64,000 nucleotides of DNA from UBA5314 sp964635975 (GCA_964635975.1 CAZWPO010000013.1:16461-80460); one strand, 5' to 3'; shown: positions 1 to 8,186, counted from the stretch's first letter. Notes: generated by a model from the sequence alone, not told the origin. Numbers and translations: made by a program.

Positions 1-878
1 ACATTGGCACCACAGTTGGGGCAGGTACTTACTACGGTATTTTGCGCCAATCTGGTTAAAATTCCTTTCTTGCGACTCATGACCAGTTCGTATTCCATGA
101 AGATTTCCAGGTTGGGGTCACCCTCCAGGACTTTTCCGGTATTGTCATCTACGATATAGTCCTTGTAGCGGACCCTCATATATACGTCCAGGGATTCAGT
201 AGCTCCATTATCATGGTAATCAGTTATCATGGTGCGTAGTATGCCGATATCGTCGACTACATTAGTCGTATGGCTGTCGATCAGCTCCTGCAATTGACGG
301 GCATGTGTATTAAAGAGCTCATCAGATTCAAAAGGACGAACCTTTTTCCAATCCTTCGCCTGCCAGGCTTCCTGCAGCTGTATGAACATATTGTTGATTC
401 GGGAGATAAACAGGTCCTCTGAAAATTCAGGATCGCGCTCCCGCAGTTCAGCTAGAGCCTGCCTCAGATAGGCCGGGTCTTTAACTGAAGCCATGTTCGT
501 GACGGCGGCTTCTGTATCCATCATTGGAGCAGGAACTCCCGCGGTTCTCTTTTTCACAACCATCACAATGACAAGGATGATAATGATGATAACTACGATT
601 GGTATGAAAATAAAAGCAAACAACAGCCCGCCAACCAGCCCCCCTGCTGAGGCCGAACCGCTGCTGCCCGATGTGCTGGTGGAACTGGAACTGCCACTAT
701 AGCTTTTGCTCGAAGAAGAAGACGAGCCCGATGACTTGGAGCTGCTGCTTGACGAAGATCCATGACTAGTGCTGTGCCCCACCGCGGCATCGACCACATT
801 AACCAGGGTGAAGGAGCATAATACCAAGCAGGCAACGCAGATCAATAATAGCTTGCTATGTTTCTTCAAGGAGATCAT
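1..878 (-). CDS. TIM44-like domain protein with zinc ribbon, partial (C-terminus outside window)
   Basis: The reading frame runs from an ATG at 878 off the left edge of the window (292 codons seen). The start is preceded by a GGGAGTG ribosome site. The N-terminus is a signal-like hydrophobic stretch, followed by a Ser/Gly-rich low-complexity linker (about residues 38-75) and a strong transmembrane helix rich in Ile/Val ending in VVKKR. After that comes a soluble domain with the pattern of bacterial Tim44-like proteins (YLRQAL, MFIQLQEAW, an acidic middle and ...MEYELVMSRKKG). The last visible residues, CPNCGA, begin a zinc ribbon. It starts 11 bases after the SPFH gene stop, so the two are probably co-transcribed. 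The function in bacteria is not established; an envelope role is inferred. Confidence 0.75.
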   Translation of the reverse strand, partial: MISLKKHSKLLLICVACLVLCSFTLVNVVDAAVGHSTSHGSSSSSSSKSSGSSSSSSKSYSGSSSSTSTSGSSGSASAGGLVGGLLFAFIFIPIVVIIIIILVIVMVVKKRTAGVPAPMMDTEAAVTNMASVKDPAYLRQALAELRERDPEFSEDLFISRINNMFIQLQEAWQAKDWKKVRPFESDELFNTHARQLQELIDSHTTNVVDDIGILRTMITDYHDNGATESLDVYMRVRYKDYIVDDNTGKVLEGDPNLEIFMEYELVMSRKKGILTRLAQNTVVSTCPNCGAN

Positions 879-889
879 GATATCACTCC

Positions 890-2011
890 CTATAATTTAT
901 TGCCGCAGTTGCTGCAGAAGGCGGCGCTTCCATCCAGCTTGGTGCCGCAGTTTGAGCAGAACTTGGCCTGCGGTGCTGCTGGAGCTTGAGGTGGCGCTGC
1001 CTTGGTACCGCAATTACTGCAGAACTGTGCTCCTGCTGCCAGGGCAAAGCCGCAAGCGGCGCAGGCAATCCCAGGAGCGGCGCCGGCTGCCCCGGGTGCT
1101 TGCGCTGCCGGTGGAGTCTGACCGGTTTGATTTAATGCTGTTCCCTGAGCGCCCATGGTTTGCGCAAATACCTGACCCATGGCCAAACCAGCTCCCATGC
1201 CCATACCGGCCTGCATCATACCAGCACCGCCGCCCTCGTTGCCTGCCGCTGTTTCCATTACATCCAACTGGCGGACACGGGTGTAATTATCCATTCCACC
1301 CATCATATTGATCCGGGTGCGCTCGTTGAGCATAGCCTGGATCTCCTCAGGAAGAGAGATGTTGGCTATAGTAAGAATGGTCATTTCCAGCCCCAGGTTG
1401 GCAAAGCTTTCCTTAACAGCCGTCTTTAAGGCTTCGTTGATAATATTGTAGTTGGCAGCCAGCTCGGCTACTGTGACTTTCTGCTGGGCGAGAATGGGTG
1501 CAAAGTGGGTTATGATAAATTCTTTCAATTGATCGCGCACCGTGTCTACTTTGAATGTCTGGTTGGTGCTTGATACAGTGCTGACAAATATTTTGGGATC
1601 GGTTATAGCAAAAGCAAACGATCCAAAGGCGCGTAGCTGCACTTGTTCGAACTTAGGATCAGAAACCAAGATAGGATGGGGAGTCCCCCACTTCTGGTCA
1701 AGCATCTGCTTGGTGTTCACGAAATACACGTCTGCCTTAAAGGGTGACTTGAAGCCATAGGCCCATCCCTTCAAATCCCCTAAAACCGGCAGGTTCTGAG
1801 TATTGAGAGCATGCGTACCTTCTCGAAAAACATCAGCTATCTGGCCTTCGTTAACAAATACAGCTGCCTGACCTGGACGGACAACCAGCTTACCACCGTT
1901 TTGGATCTCATTATCCTGCATGGGGAACTTGTAGACCAGAGTATCCTGTGTATTGTCTTCCCATTCGATAATGTCAAGAAATTGTTTGGATACAAAATCA
2001 AAGAGGCCCAA
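890..2011 (-). CDS. SPFH domain protein with C-terminal zinc ribbons (YdjI-like)
   Basis: A 373-residue protein whose first 270 residues match the YdjI-type SPFH (band 7/stomatin-like) family: it opens MGLFDFVSKQFLDIIEW and has VVRPGQAAVFVNEG typical of that group. A Met/Gly/Ala/Pro-rich linker follows. The tail carries three short CxxC pairs (CAACGF, CSNCGT twice, CSNCGN), consistent with tandem zinc ribbons. No transmembrane segment is seen, so it probably associates with the membrane face peripherally. Family members are linked to envelope stress and membrane quality control. The start is a TTG at 2011 with AAAGGAG nine bases upstream. It is first in a two-gene unit with the TIM44-like gene. 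Confidence 0.85.
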   Translation of the reverse strand: MGLFDFVSKQFLDIIEWEDNTQDTLVYKFPMQDNEIQNGGKLVVRPGQAAVFVNEGQIADVFREGTHALNTQNLPVLGDLKGWAYGFKSPFKADVYFVNTKQMLDQKWGTPHPILVSDPKFEQVQLRAFGSFAFAITDPKIFVSTVSSTNQTFKVDTVRDQLKEFIITHFAPILAQQKVTVAELAANYNIINEALKTAVKESFANLGLEMTILTIANISLPEEIQAMLNERTRINMMGGMDNYTRVRQLDVMETAAGNEGGGAGMMQAGMGMGAGLAMGQVFAQTMGAQGTALNQTGQTPPAAQAPGAAGAAPGIACAACGFALAAGAQFCSNCGTKAAPPQAPAAPQAKFCSNCGTKLDGSAAFCSNCGNKL

Positions 2012-2306
2012 GGTAATATTCTCCTTTCTCCCATATAAATTCGGGTTCGACTATAATCGCTATATATAACAATTATCGGTCGAAATATTGTATTTGTTAA
2101 TACCCTTCCTTAAAACTTTAACAAACAGGTTGCCGCAACTGCCATAAGCAATTATGCTCTTAGATATGCTTCCTGCTCCAATATATGCGTCTGATCACAA
2201 GGTATGGCATATATATTACAATTTCATTGACCGTTCGGCTCAATGCCCGGCTAAAATATATATAATAAGCCGAGTGTCTTTAGCCAGGTATCAGGAGGTA
2301 TTAACG

Positions 2307-2993
2307 GTGGATAAGCACAAACTGCATCTACAGGAGCAATTCGACGCCGCTGCTCGCATCTATGATCAACAGAGAAGAAAACTGATTCCCTGTTTTGATG
2401 ATTTTTACGGTACTGCAGTGGATTTAGCACAGATGGCCGATCCCGGAGGGGAGATACTGGATCTAGGAGCTGGAACCGGTATTTTGTCATCCTTGATTTT
2501 CAAGAAATTCCCGCAGGCCAGCTTTACCCTAATTGATTTGTCAGAGCAGATGCTGGATATAGCCCGCAGCAGGTTCACCCACGCTGAAAGGTTCCGCTTC
2601 GTCACAGCTGATTTTGCAGACTACGCTTTTGGGCAAACCTTCGGACTGGTGGTATCTTCATTATCCATTCATCACCTTGACAGCAAGGAGAAGAGATCTC
2701 TCTACAGGAATTTGTTTGACATCTTGGAACCGGGGGGAACTTTCATAAATGCTGACCAGGTGCTGGGAGTCGATCCTGCCATAGAAAAGCTCTACAAAGA
2801 GCACTGGAAAAACGCGGTGGAAAACAGTGGTCTATCAGGTGACAAAATAAGGGAAGCTTATCAGCGCACCCTTCTTGATAAAACGGATACTGCTGACGAT
2901 CAAATAAACTGGCTTTTACAGGCAGGCTTCAATCCCGTTGATCTGGTATACAAAGCATACAGTTTCGCGGTATTTTATGCCCTCAAACCATAA
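2307..2993 (+). CDS. class I SAM-dependent methyltransferase
   Basis: A 228-residue protein with the class I methyltransferase fold. Motif I is ILDLGAGTG near residue 50, followed by an acidic strand end (LIDLSEQML) and the post-I region FVTADFADYAF. The motif IV region VVSSLSIHHL fits small-molecule methyltransferases that act on soluble substrates. The open frame extends upstream to 2154, but the GTG at 2307 is chosen because AGGAGG lies eight bases before it and the family pattern begins just after. It stands alone, divergent from the SPFH gene. The substrate cannot be told from the sequence. Confidence 0.85.
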   Translation: MDKHKLHLQEQFDAAARIYDQQRRKLIPCFDDFYGTAVDLAQMADPGGEILDLGAGTGILSSLIFKKFPQASFTLIDLSEQMLDIARSRFTHAERFRFVTADFADYAFGQTFGLVVSSLSIHHLDSKEKRSLYRNLFDILEPGGTFINADQVLGVDPAIEKLYKEHWKNAVENSGLSGDKIREAYQRTLLDKTDTADDQINWLLQAGFNPVDLVYKAYSFAVFYALKP

Positions 2994-3027
2994 CCCGACT
3001 CCCCGAATAGATCGCCGCACCATACTG

Positions 3028-3273
3028 CTAATCATATATCTTATAGAGCTGCCAATTTCCTTCGACAAGGTCCTGATATATTTCCACCACCTGACCTTTC
3101 TCAAGAAATAGTCGGTAAAACATTTTCTCATTTTCGCCCACCCACCACCGTCCGGTATCAGCCCAGCAATCCAGCTGATCAGCAACCGCATGCCATCCAT
3201 CATACAGCAGGACTTTTTGGGGATTTCCCTGTTGATCGAGTTTGACCTGGTTCGGCCTGTCGACAATTTTCAC
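3028..3273 (-). CDS. DUF6504-like small protein, SOS-regulated by context
   Basis: An 81-residue basic-aromatic protein opening VKIVDRPNQV with a WWVGE motif and a VVEIYQDLVEGNWQLYKIYD end. The pattern resembles DUF6504, a family often found beside Y-family or DnaE2-type mutagenesis polymerases in actinobacteria; this assignment is from memory. The GTG at 3273 has GAGGTGG six bases upstream. An in-frame ATG at 3291 exists but lies inside a 14-base SOS-box-like palindrome just after the predicted transcription start, so it is unlikely to be used. The gene is monocistronic. A role in DNA damage tolerance is inferred only from the SOS box and family context. Confidence 0.65.
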   Translation of the reverse strand: MKIVDRPNQVKLDQQGNPQKVLLYDGWHAVADQLDCWADTGRWWVGENEKMFYRLFLEKGQVVEIYQDLVEGNWQLYKIYD

Positions 3274-3284
3274 AAGCGCCACCT

Positions 3285-3336
3285 CGAACATGTGTTTGGT
3301 ATTCTTATTATATTATTTATTCCCGCAGTTTTTCAA
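3285..3336 (-). promoter_or_regulatory. sigma-A promoter with LexA/SOS box for the DUF6504-like gene
   Basis: On the minus strand, TTGAAA (3336-3331) and TATAAT (3312-3307) are separated by 18 bases. Just downstream, 3285-3298 read on the plus strand is CGAACATGTGTTTG, fitting the Bacillus-type LexA consensus CGAAC-N4-GTTYS. The box covers the predicted transcription start and lies before the GAGGTGG ribosome site. Confidence 0.7.
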
Positions 3337-3516
3337 TAGTGTCTTCTGCTCCAACTTGAGCAGGCCCGGCCTGGATATTCGCTAATTTTGCCTATTATTC
3401 TTTACAGTAATTTTTTTTGTTTTTAAGCCCTTGTTAATATAGCTTTCAGCTTCTGTTCAGTAAGTGGCGTTATATTAGGTTTGTGAAATAAAATGAAAGG
3501 AAGGTGCTCTAAATCT

Positions 3517-3936
3517 ATGTTTCGTAAAACCATGCTTGGCGGCGCCCTCGTATTGGGCCTACTTCTGGCTGCAGCCTTCGGGTTTTCGGCTTTTGCCGAA
3601 GAAGACGCGAGCGACACGCGTGCCGACAAAATGAAGGAAGCTTATCAGACATTTATTACCAAACTGGCTGAAAATCTCAACATTGATGAGTCTGAACTGG
3701 AGGCAGCTCTTGAAGAGACTCAGGAGGATATTCTGGCTGAACAGGTGGAAAACGGTGTAATCACCCAGGAGCAGGCTGATAAAATGTCTGAAAGGGGTTT
3801 TAACTTCGGCTGCATAAGCGGCCGCGGAGGTCCTCCTCCCGATGGACAGAAAGGTCCGGGCGGACCATGTGGTCCAGGTGGACATGGCGGCCCAGAGCGT
3901 CAAGATGATGCTTTCTCTTCATCTTCGGGATCTTAA
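3517..3936 (+). CDS. secreted Gly/Pro-rich protein with DUF2680-like segment
   Basis: A 139-residue protein starting MFRKTMLGG with a classical signal peptide ending near SAFAEED. The mature part has a helical segment (LAENLNIDESELEAALEE... VENGVITQEQADKM) matching the small DUF2680 pattern, in which a short EL-EAA helix is followed by V-x-x-G-x-I-T-Q-E-Q-A. It ends in a Gly/Pro-rich tail (GGPPPDGQKG, GPGGPCGPGG) and a Ser-rich end. The ATG at 3517 is preferred over 3493 because AAAGGAAGGTG precedes it and the signal peptide begins there. Its function is unknown; it is predicted to act outside the cell membrane. Confidence 0.75.
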   Translation: MFRKTMLGGALVLGLLLAAAFGFSAFAEEDASDTRADKMKEAYQTFITKLAENLNIDESELEAALEETQEDILAEQVENGVITQEQADKMSERGFNFGCISGRGGPPPDGQKGPGGPCGPGGHGGPERQDDAFSSSSGS

Positions 3937-3955
3937 AATCAACTCGACTGAACCT

Positions 3956-4000
3956 GACTTAGCTGGGCTCTCCCCTACTGGGGGGTGGCTCAGCTAAGTC
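3956..4000 (+). terminator. inverted repeat after the secreted-protein gene
   Basis: GACTTAGCTGGGCTC is mirrored by GGCTCAGCTAAGTC around a C/G-rich loop. The stem is long and nearly perfect, but no U-run follows, so it is either a weak terminator or a 3' stability hairpin. Confidence 0.5.
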
Positions 4001-4026
4001 TGTCAAAGTTGGCAGACAGTCATCTT

Positions 4027-4410
4027 TTATAAATCTGGCTCAATCATGATCCCCTTGCGGGCAAGATTCTCCAGACACTCAATCAAATAGCCGTCGTTAT
4101 GCTCCGGATAAATGGTAGGACCCTGTACGGTGACCCGAACGTAGTCGCCTTCTTCATAAGGCAGACAATTTCTTCCCCTGTATAGTGGATCATTCCAATC
4201 CTGGCTGGTTCGATAACCTCTCCTGCGCATCTCTTCCATTACCTTCAGATGAAATTGATAGAGATAATCCGGCCCATGCCCGAATACATAATCCACTACC
4301 GAATGCTTTTTACCCCAGGAGTTTCCACGGAGCGCGCAGCACTCCCGGTGCTGCCCCAGCAGTTGAGCATTGGGCAGCGAAGCAATAATTCTCTCATGCC
4401 ATAGGCGCAT
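4027..4410 (-). CDS. pyrimidine dimer DNA glycosylase family protein (TIGR02328-like)
   Basis: A 127-residue protein beginning MRLWHERIIASLP with QLLGQHRECCALRG, WGKKHSVVDYVF and HLKVMEEMRRRGY. These are the hallmarks of the small Pyr_excise/TIGR02328 family related to T4 endonuclease V, which cuts the glycosidic bond at UV-induced pyrimidine dimers. An N-terminal extension to 4509 is open but unlike the family; the ATG at 4410 follows a GGGGGGA site and matches the usual start. Activity in this subfamily is inferred from homology. It is single and faces the small membrane ORF across a divergent spacer. Confidence 0.8.
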   Translation of the reverse strand: MRLWHERIIASLPNAQLLGQHRECCALRGNSWGKKHSVVDYVFGHGPDYLYQFHLKVMEEMRRRGYRTSQDWNDPLYRGRNCLPYEEGDYVRVTVQGPTIYPEHNDGYLIECLENLARKGIMIEPDL

Positions 4411-4573
4411 CGATATTCCCCCCGGACATCTCAAACGGCGTTCCGCATAACAATTACTTAATTGATCGCAGCTGAAATACGATATTAGAATCATCCGGCC
4501 CAAGATCAATTGAAGATGATTATGAGTACATTATGCGGCCTTTATTCTATGGTTTATTGAGGGTGATTTTTAT

Positions 4574-4651
4574 ATGTATCTAGGACTGTTTCTTTTTGGA
4601 GTCGCTTGTTTCATGCTGTACTCGCAGGTGATAAGGCGCACTCAGAAATAG
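4574..4651 (+). CDS. 25-residue small membrane protein (candidate)
   Basis: A short frame encodes one hydrophobic helix (MYLGLFLFGVACFMLYSQ) followed by a basic tail (VIRRTQK). GAGGGTGAT lies six to nine bases before the ATG, and a strong intrinsic terminator follows 46 bases after the stop, so the unit looks like a complete small transcript. No family is recognised. Similar single-helix peptides act in membranes as regulators of larger proteins; nothing here shows a partner. Confidence 0.45.
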   Translation: MYLGLFLFGVACFMLYSQVIRRTQK

Positions 4652-4697
4652 TAGTAATTCCTCACAAAAAGCTTTCAAAGACCCCAGAAAAGACTAA

Positions 4698-4722
4698 GGG
4701 AGGCCTAAACCTCCCGTTTTTT
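4698..4722 (+). terminator. intrinsic terminator after the small membrane ORF
   Basis: GGGAGG and CCTCCC form a six-pair stem around CCTAAA, followed by GTTTTTTC on the plus strand. It lies tail-to-tail with the tRNA-Leu gene; the opposite strand has only a weak U-tract. Confidence 0.8.
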
Positions 4723-4725
4723 CTA

Positions 4726-4812
4726 TGGTGCGGATGAAGGGACTTGAACCCCCACAGCCTTGCGACTACATGGACCTGAACCATGCGCGTCTGCCAATTC
4801 CGCCACATCCGC
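4726..4812 (-). tRNA. tRNA-Leu (anticodon CAG)
   Basis: An 87-nt class II tRNA on the minus strand. The acceptor GCGGATG pairs with CATCCGC, the 3' CCA is encoded, the D-arm contains GGCGGAATTGGCAGACGC, the anticodon loop is TTCAGGT and the T-arm has GGTTCAAGTCC. The long variable arm (TGTAGTCGCAAGGCTGT region) is typical of leucine tRNAs. The anticodon CAG reads CUG. Confidence 0.95.
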
Positions 4813-4830
4813 ATATCATCAGCAATTGAA

Positions 4831-4860
4831 ATTATATTATAAGCTGTAGGTGCTTGTCAA
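4831..4860 (-). promoter_or_regulatory. promoter of tRNA-Leu
   Basis: Minus strand TTGACA (4860-4855) and TATAAT (4836-4831) with an 18-base spacer, giving a start about a dozen bases before the mature tRNA 5' end. Both boxes are perfect sigma-A consensus. Confidence 0.85.
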
Positions 4861-4947
4861 GAATCAATACCCTTCTATTTTGCCTGCCAAAAATAGCCGG
4901 CGCTGGCATAGTATAACCATATTCTGCGCCTATTGAGCGATCAGGGT

Positions 4948-5679
4948 TCACCAATCGCGCTCGCTGCCGCCCCCACCGCCGGACCCGCCACCTCCAAATC
5001 CGCCGCCGCCACCGCCAAATCCACCACCGCCGAAGGGTCCCCATATGAATATGCCATGGCGGGCCAGAAAGATACTAATTATCAGGAAAAATATTATTCC
5101 GATAATTTGGGTCCAGCTTGCCGTCCGGGTGTTTCTAACCGGACTGGCACCTGTCTTCCCCTGCTCGATTCGCTTGATCGACAGGCCGTATTCCTGGTTA
5201 ACTTCCTCCAGTAATGCGTTATAGGTGCTTATTATCCCGGCATCATAATTTCCTTTGGCGAAATTCGGCAGCAATTTTTCATCGAGTATCCGCCCGGTCT
5301 TGCCATCGGGCAGCCTTCCTTCCAATCCGTAGCCAACCTCGATCCTGGTTCTGCGCTCCTTCAGCGCCACTAATACCAGCACGCCGTTGTTCTTGTTTTT
5401 ATCTCCTATTCCCCAATCCCTGAATAGCTGCAGAGCATATTCGCTTATAGGTACATCTTCAAGGGTGGCTACTGTCACAACCACTATCTGGGCACCGCTT
5501 TGCGCCTGTAAAGTCCTGCCGTTCTCAGCGATAGCCTTTTCAGTAGACTCGGCCAGTATTCCAGCCTGATCCAGACAATAGAAATCCGCAGGCGGCTGGA
5601 GCATGGCTGCTGCCGCCAGATTGCTGTGAATCAAAACACATATCAGCAACAGGCTTAATAGGAACCCCCGCTTTTTCAT
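4948..5679 (-). CDS. TPM domain protein (YgcG family)
   Basis: A 243-residue membrane-anchored protein: signal peptide (1-25), then a TPM domain (about 30-155) with VVVTVATLEDVPISEYA, LFRDWGIGDKNKNNGVLVLVAL and the RIEVGYGLEGRLPD motif typical of the family. One transmembrane helix (IIGIIFFLIISIFLARH) follows, then an extreme Gly-rich tail with many GGGG repeats ending GGGGSERDW. TPM proteins stand next to LemA in many bacteria, as here (next gene upstream, 27 bases apart), and are linked to envelope protein turnover. The domain's enzymatic role in bacteria is unsettled. Confidence 0.9.
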   Translation of the reverse strand: MKKRGFLLSLLLICVLIHSNLAAAAMLQPPADFYCLDQAGILAESTEKAIAENGRTLQAQSGAQIVVVTVATLEDVPISEYALQLFRDWGIGDKNKNNGVLVLVALKERRTRIEVGYGLEGRLPDGKTGRILDEKLLPNFAKGNYDAGIISTYNALLEEVNQEYGLSIKRIEQGKTGASPVRNTRTASWTQIIGIIFFLIISIFLARHGIFIWGPFGGGGFGGGGGGFGGGGSGGGGGSERDW

Positions 5680-5706
5680 ACTGCCCCTCCTTACGGGGTT
5701 TTAGAA

Positions 5707-6264
5707 CTAAAAACTGACCTTTGGCACTTGTTTGGCTTCTTCACTGGCTTTGAAATAATCCCTGGCCGAAAAACCAGCCATATTGGCCACCAGGTTGGTG
5801 GGAAACTTTTTGATCCTGGTATTGTACACCTGTACCGCATCATTGTAGTCCTTGCGGGCTACGGCCAGGCGGTTTTCGGTACCGGCCAGTTCATCAGACA
5901 ACTGCCTGAAATTGGCGTCTGACTTCAGGGCAGGGTATTGCTCAACTATAACCAGCAAGCGTGACAATGCAGAACTCAGTTCGCTGTCGGCCTGGGCCTT
6001 GTCAGCAACTGTATTAGCACCTGCCAGCTTGGCGCGGGCTTCTGCCACTTGCGTAAAAATCGCTTTTTCTTGAGCGGCATATGCTTTGGTGGTCTCAACC
6101 ACATTGGGAATCAGGTCGTTTCTGCGCTGCAGTTGATTATCTATTTGGCTTAATTTGCTGTCGATATTCTCATTGGCAGTTACCAGTCCATTGTACATAG
6201 ATACCCCACTGACGATAGACAGGACCAGGATGCCCAGAACAACCCATAATCCAATTCGACTCAT
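5707..6264 (-). CDS. lemA: LemA family protein
   Basis: A 185-residue protein with one N-terminal transmembrane helix (GLWVVLGILVLSIVSGVSMYN) and a helical-bundle LemA domain: LVTANENIDSKLSQIDNQLQRRNDLIPNVVETTKAYA, then LLVIVEQYPALKSDANFRQLSDELAGTENRLAVARKDYNDAVQVYN. These are family signatures and the length is normal. It is predicted to face outward or lie in the membrane. It forms a two-gene unit with the TPM protein downstream. Its molecular role is not well defined. Confidence 0.93.
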   Translation of the reverse strand: MSRIGLWVVLGILVLSIVSGVSMYNGLVTANENIDSKLSQIDNQLQRRNDLIPNVVETTKAYAAQEKAIFTQVAEARAKLAGANTVADKAQADSELSSALSRLLVIVEQYPALKSDANFRQLSDELAGTENRLAVARKDYNDAVQVYNTRIKKFPTNLVANMAGFSARDYFKASEEAKQVPKVSF

Positions 6265-6395
6265 TCATGATACCCCTTTCCATAAATATTGCGGCAAGGC
6301 CTTGCCATTGTCCTACATTTTACACTATTTATAAAATCAGGAGAACTAATTACATGGAAATCATTAGCACTCCTCGTAAGTTTGTAGCCATTTGT

Positions 6396-7352
6396 TCATG
6401 GATTGTCAGCTTGCCTTAACTTTCCCTGCCAGGTATTTTTCGCTTCCAGAGCCTGGTCGATGCTATTTAAAACCTCCCACTTCCTGAGGCTCCACTCGGG
6501 CCCCAAAAGCAGCTCCCTGGGGCTGTCTCCGGTCAGACGATGAACCACCATGGTATCAGGCAGTATTTCTAATATCTCAATTACTAAATCCACATATTCC
6601 TCCTGGCTCAGAAAGGGAAATTCCTCTACCTGGTGCATTGCCGAAAGCGGCGTATCCTTTATCAGATGCAAGAGGTGCAGTTTTATTCCCTGCACCGGTA
6701 GTTCAGCAATGGCGCCAGCACTAGCCATCATATCTTCGCGAGTCTCCCCGGGAAGGCCTAGAATGAGATGAGCACAGGTCTCAATTCTCCTATCCTGAAG
6801 CTTATGCAATGATCTCAGAAAATCATCGAAGCTGTAACCCAGGTTGAAGCGTCTGGAGCTTTTCTCATGTATACTCTGCAGCCCCAGTTCGACCCACATA
6901 TAAGCGGACCGGTTCACCTCCTCCAGGACATCCATCACGCCATCTCCCAGGCAATCCGGCCGAGTCGCGATCGCTAACCCAACCACGCCTTCCCAGCCCA
7001 ATGCCTCCCTGTATAAGTCGGATAGTTCTTCGGGCGGAGCATATGTATTGCTAAAAGCCTGAAAATATGGAATATATTTGGCCCGGGGCCATTTCCGGTG
7101 CATTATGTCCCTTACTTCATTGAACTGCTCACTGATGGGAGTCCCCCTCTTTCCGGCAAAATCTCCTGACCCGCGCGAGCTGCAGAATAGACAGCCTTCT
7201 CTTGAAAGGGTGCCGTCACGGTTAGGGCAGGTAAACCCCGCATCCAGGGCAACCTTGAAAACCTTCTGCCCAAATTTCCGTCGGAGGAAATGGTTGAGGC
7301 TTAGATATCGTTTTCCATTCCAAAACCTGGATTCATTATCCTGTCTATTCAC
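6396..7352 (-). CDS. TIGR01212 family radical SAM protein (YtqA-like)
   Basis: A 318-residue radical SAM protein with the family's unusual cluster motif CPNRDGTLSREGCLFCS (Cys spaced by ten residues, then CxxC) near residue 40. It also has YFQAFSNTYAP, IATRPDCLGD and LQSIHEKSSRRFNLGYSFDDF, all typical of TIGR01212/YtqA. It binds a 4Fe-4S cluster and SAM; homologs have been linked to tRNA modification, but the product is not shown by the sequence. The GTG at 7352 follows GGGAGG at a good distance; the longer frame to 7496 runs into the divergent gene's upstream DNA and is not used. Confidence 0.88.
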   Translation of the reverse strand: MNRQDNESRFWNGKRYLSLNHFLRRKFGQKVFKVALDAGFTCPNRDGTLSREGCLFCSSRGSGDFAGKRGTPISEQFNEVRDIMHRKWPRAKYIPYFQAFSNTYAPPEELSDLYREALGWEGVVGLAIATRPDCLGDGVMDVLEEVNRSAYMWVELGLQSIHEKSSRRFNLGYSFDDFLRSLHKLQDRRIETCAHLILGLPGETREDMMASAGAIAELPVQGIKLHLLHLIKDTPLSAMHQVEEFPFLSQEEYVDLVIEILEILPDTMVVHRLTGDSPRELLLGPEWSLRKWEVLNSIDQALEAKNTWQGKLRQADNP

Positions 7353-7461
7353 ATACCCTGCCTCCCTGAAAATATGATATAATTCTTTCAAATTTATGAT
7401 CGCACTGCAAGCGATCCGCTTCTTTTGACGAGTCATTTCAGGTTTTTTGGAGGTAGCCAGC

Positions 7462-7998
7462 ATGAAATCCGAGTTTAAAAAGGAATATATAGCCATAGTT
7501 ATCGTTGTAGTTTTAGCCGCAGCAATCCTGTACTACTGGTCGAACCGCCACCCCATACCGTTTGTTATAAACGAGCCCGCAACTCCCCTGGTCCTGGACA
7601 GCGAAGACTTTGTTCTTAAAAACAGTTTAGGAAGCATCAAGGTGGGAAGCTCCAGCTATGAAGATGTAGTAGCCTGTTACCCCAAGGGAAAGAACCTGGG
7701 GCTCAGCACCCTGTATCGGCCGGAAGGAAAGTCGCTTTTGTTTGAATTCGGCAAAAAAGACAATCTCTTGATCGTGGCTCACATTGAAGAGGCAGGTCTG
7801 AGCACTTACCGGGGTATCGCGCTGGGCGATTCCCTTGACAAGGTCGAGACGGCCTATGGACCTCTTTATACATCGGTAGGTACAGGTCAGGACGAAAATG
7901 TGGATATAGTTTACGGCAAAGGCAATAAAATCGTATTCAAAATAATAGACCATAAGGTGAGCAAAATCGTTGTCCAGCACGATGCCGTAACCATTTAG
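7462..7998 (+). CDS. hypothetical single-pass membrane protein
   Basis: A 178-residue protein with a short cytoplasmic start (MKSEFKKEY), one transmembrane helix (IAIVIVVVLAAAILYYW) and an outward soluble domain. The domain contains two similar halves: SLGSIKVGSSSYEDVVACYP and GIALGDSLDKVETAYGPL share a G-I/S-x-[VL]G-x-S-x-[DE]-x-V pattern, so it may be an internal duplication. GGAGGT lies seven bases before the ATG. No family is recognised. It is divergent from the radical SAM gene. Confidence 0.7.
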   Translation: MKSEFKKEYIAIVIVVVLAAAILYYWSNRHPIPFVINEPATPLVLDSEDFVLKNSLGSIKVGSSSYEDVVACYPKGKNLGLSTLYRPEGKSLLFEFGKKDNLLIVAHIEEAGLSTYRGIALGDSLDKVETAYGPLYTSVGTGQDENVDIVYGKGNKIVFKIIDHKVSKIVVQHDAVTI

Positions 7999-8124
7999 GC
8001 GTCGGCAGCAAGGATTTTCAATTACTGCCCATCCTTCCATTTCCACCATTTGAGCAGTTCAGTGTCCGGATGCGCTGGAACAGTTTCAGTAGCCTAACAT
8101 CCAGGTCTTTGCTAATGAACTGAA

Positions 8125-8159
8125 AGAAAAATGGGCAGGAATAGGGGTGCCCTGCCCAC
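8125..8159 (-). terminator. intrinsic terminator of the riboflavin operon
   Basis: On the minus strand TGGGCAGG and CCTGCCCA pair across an 11-base loop and are followed by TTTTTCTTT. It lies 28 bases after ribH and marks the operon end. Confidence 0.88.
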
Positions 8160-8186
8160 TGTCCTTATCCCGCAATCAATCGAATG

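Noticed and set aside
769..1311. Long plus-strand frame antisense to the SPFH gene
   Set aside because: It is Arg/Cys/Pro-rich with no family pattern and lies opposite a well supported gene; it reflects GC-rich codons of the other strand.
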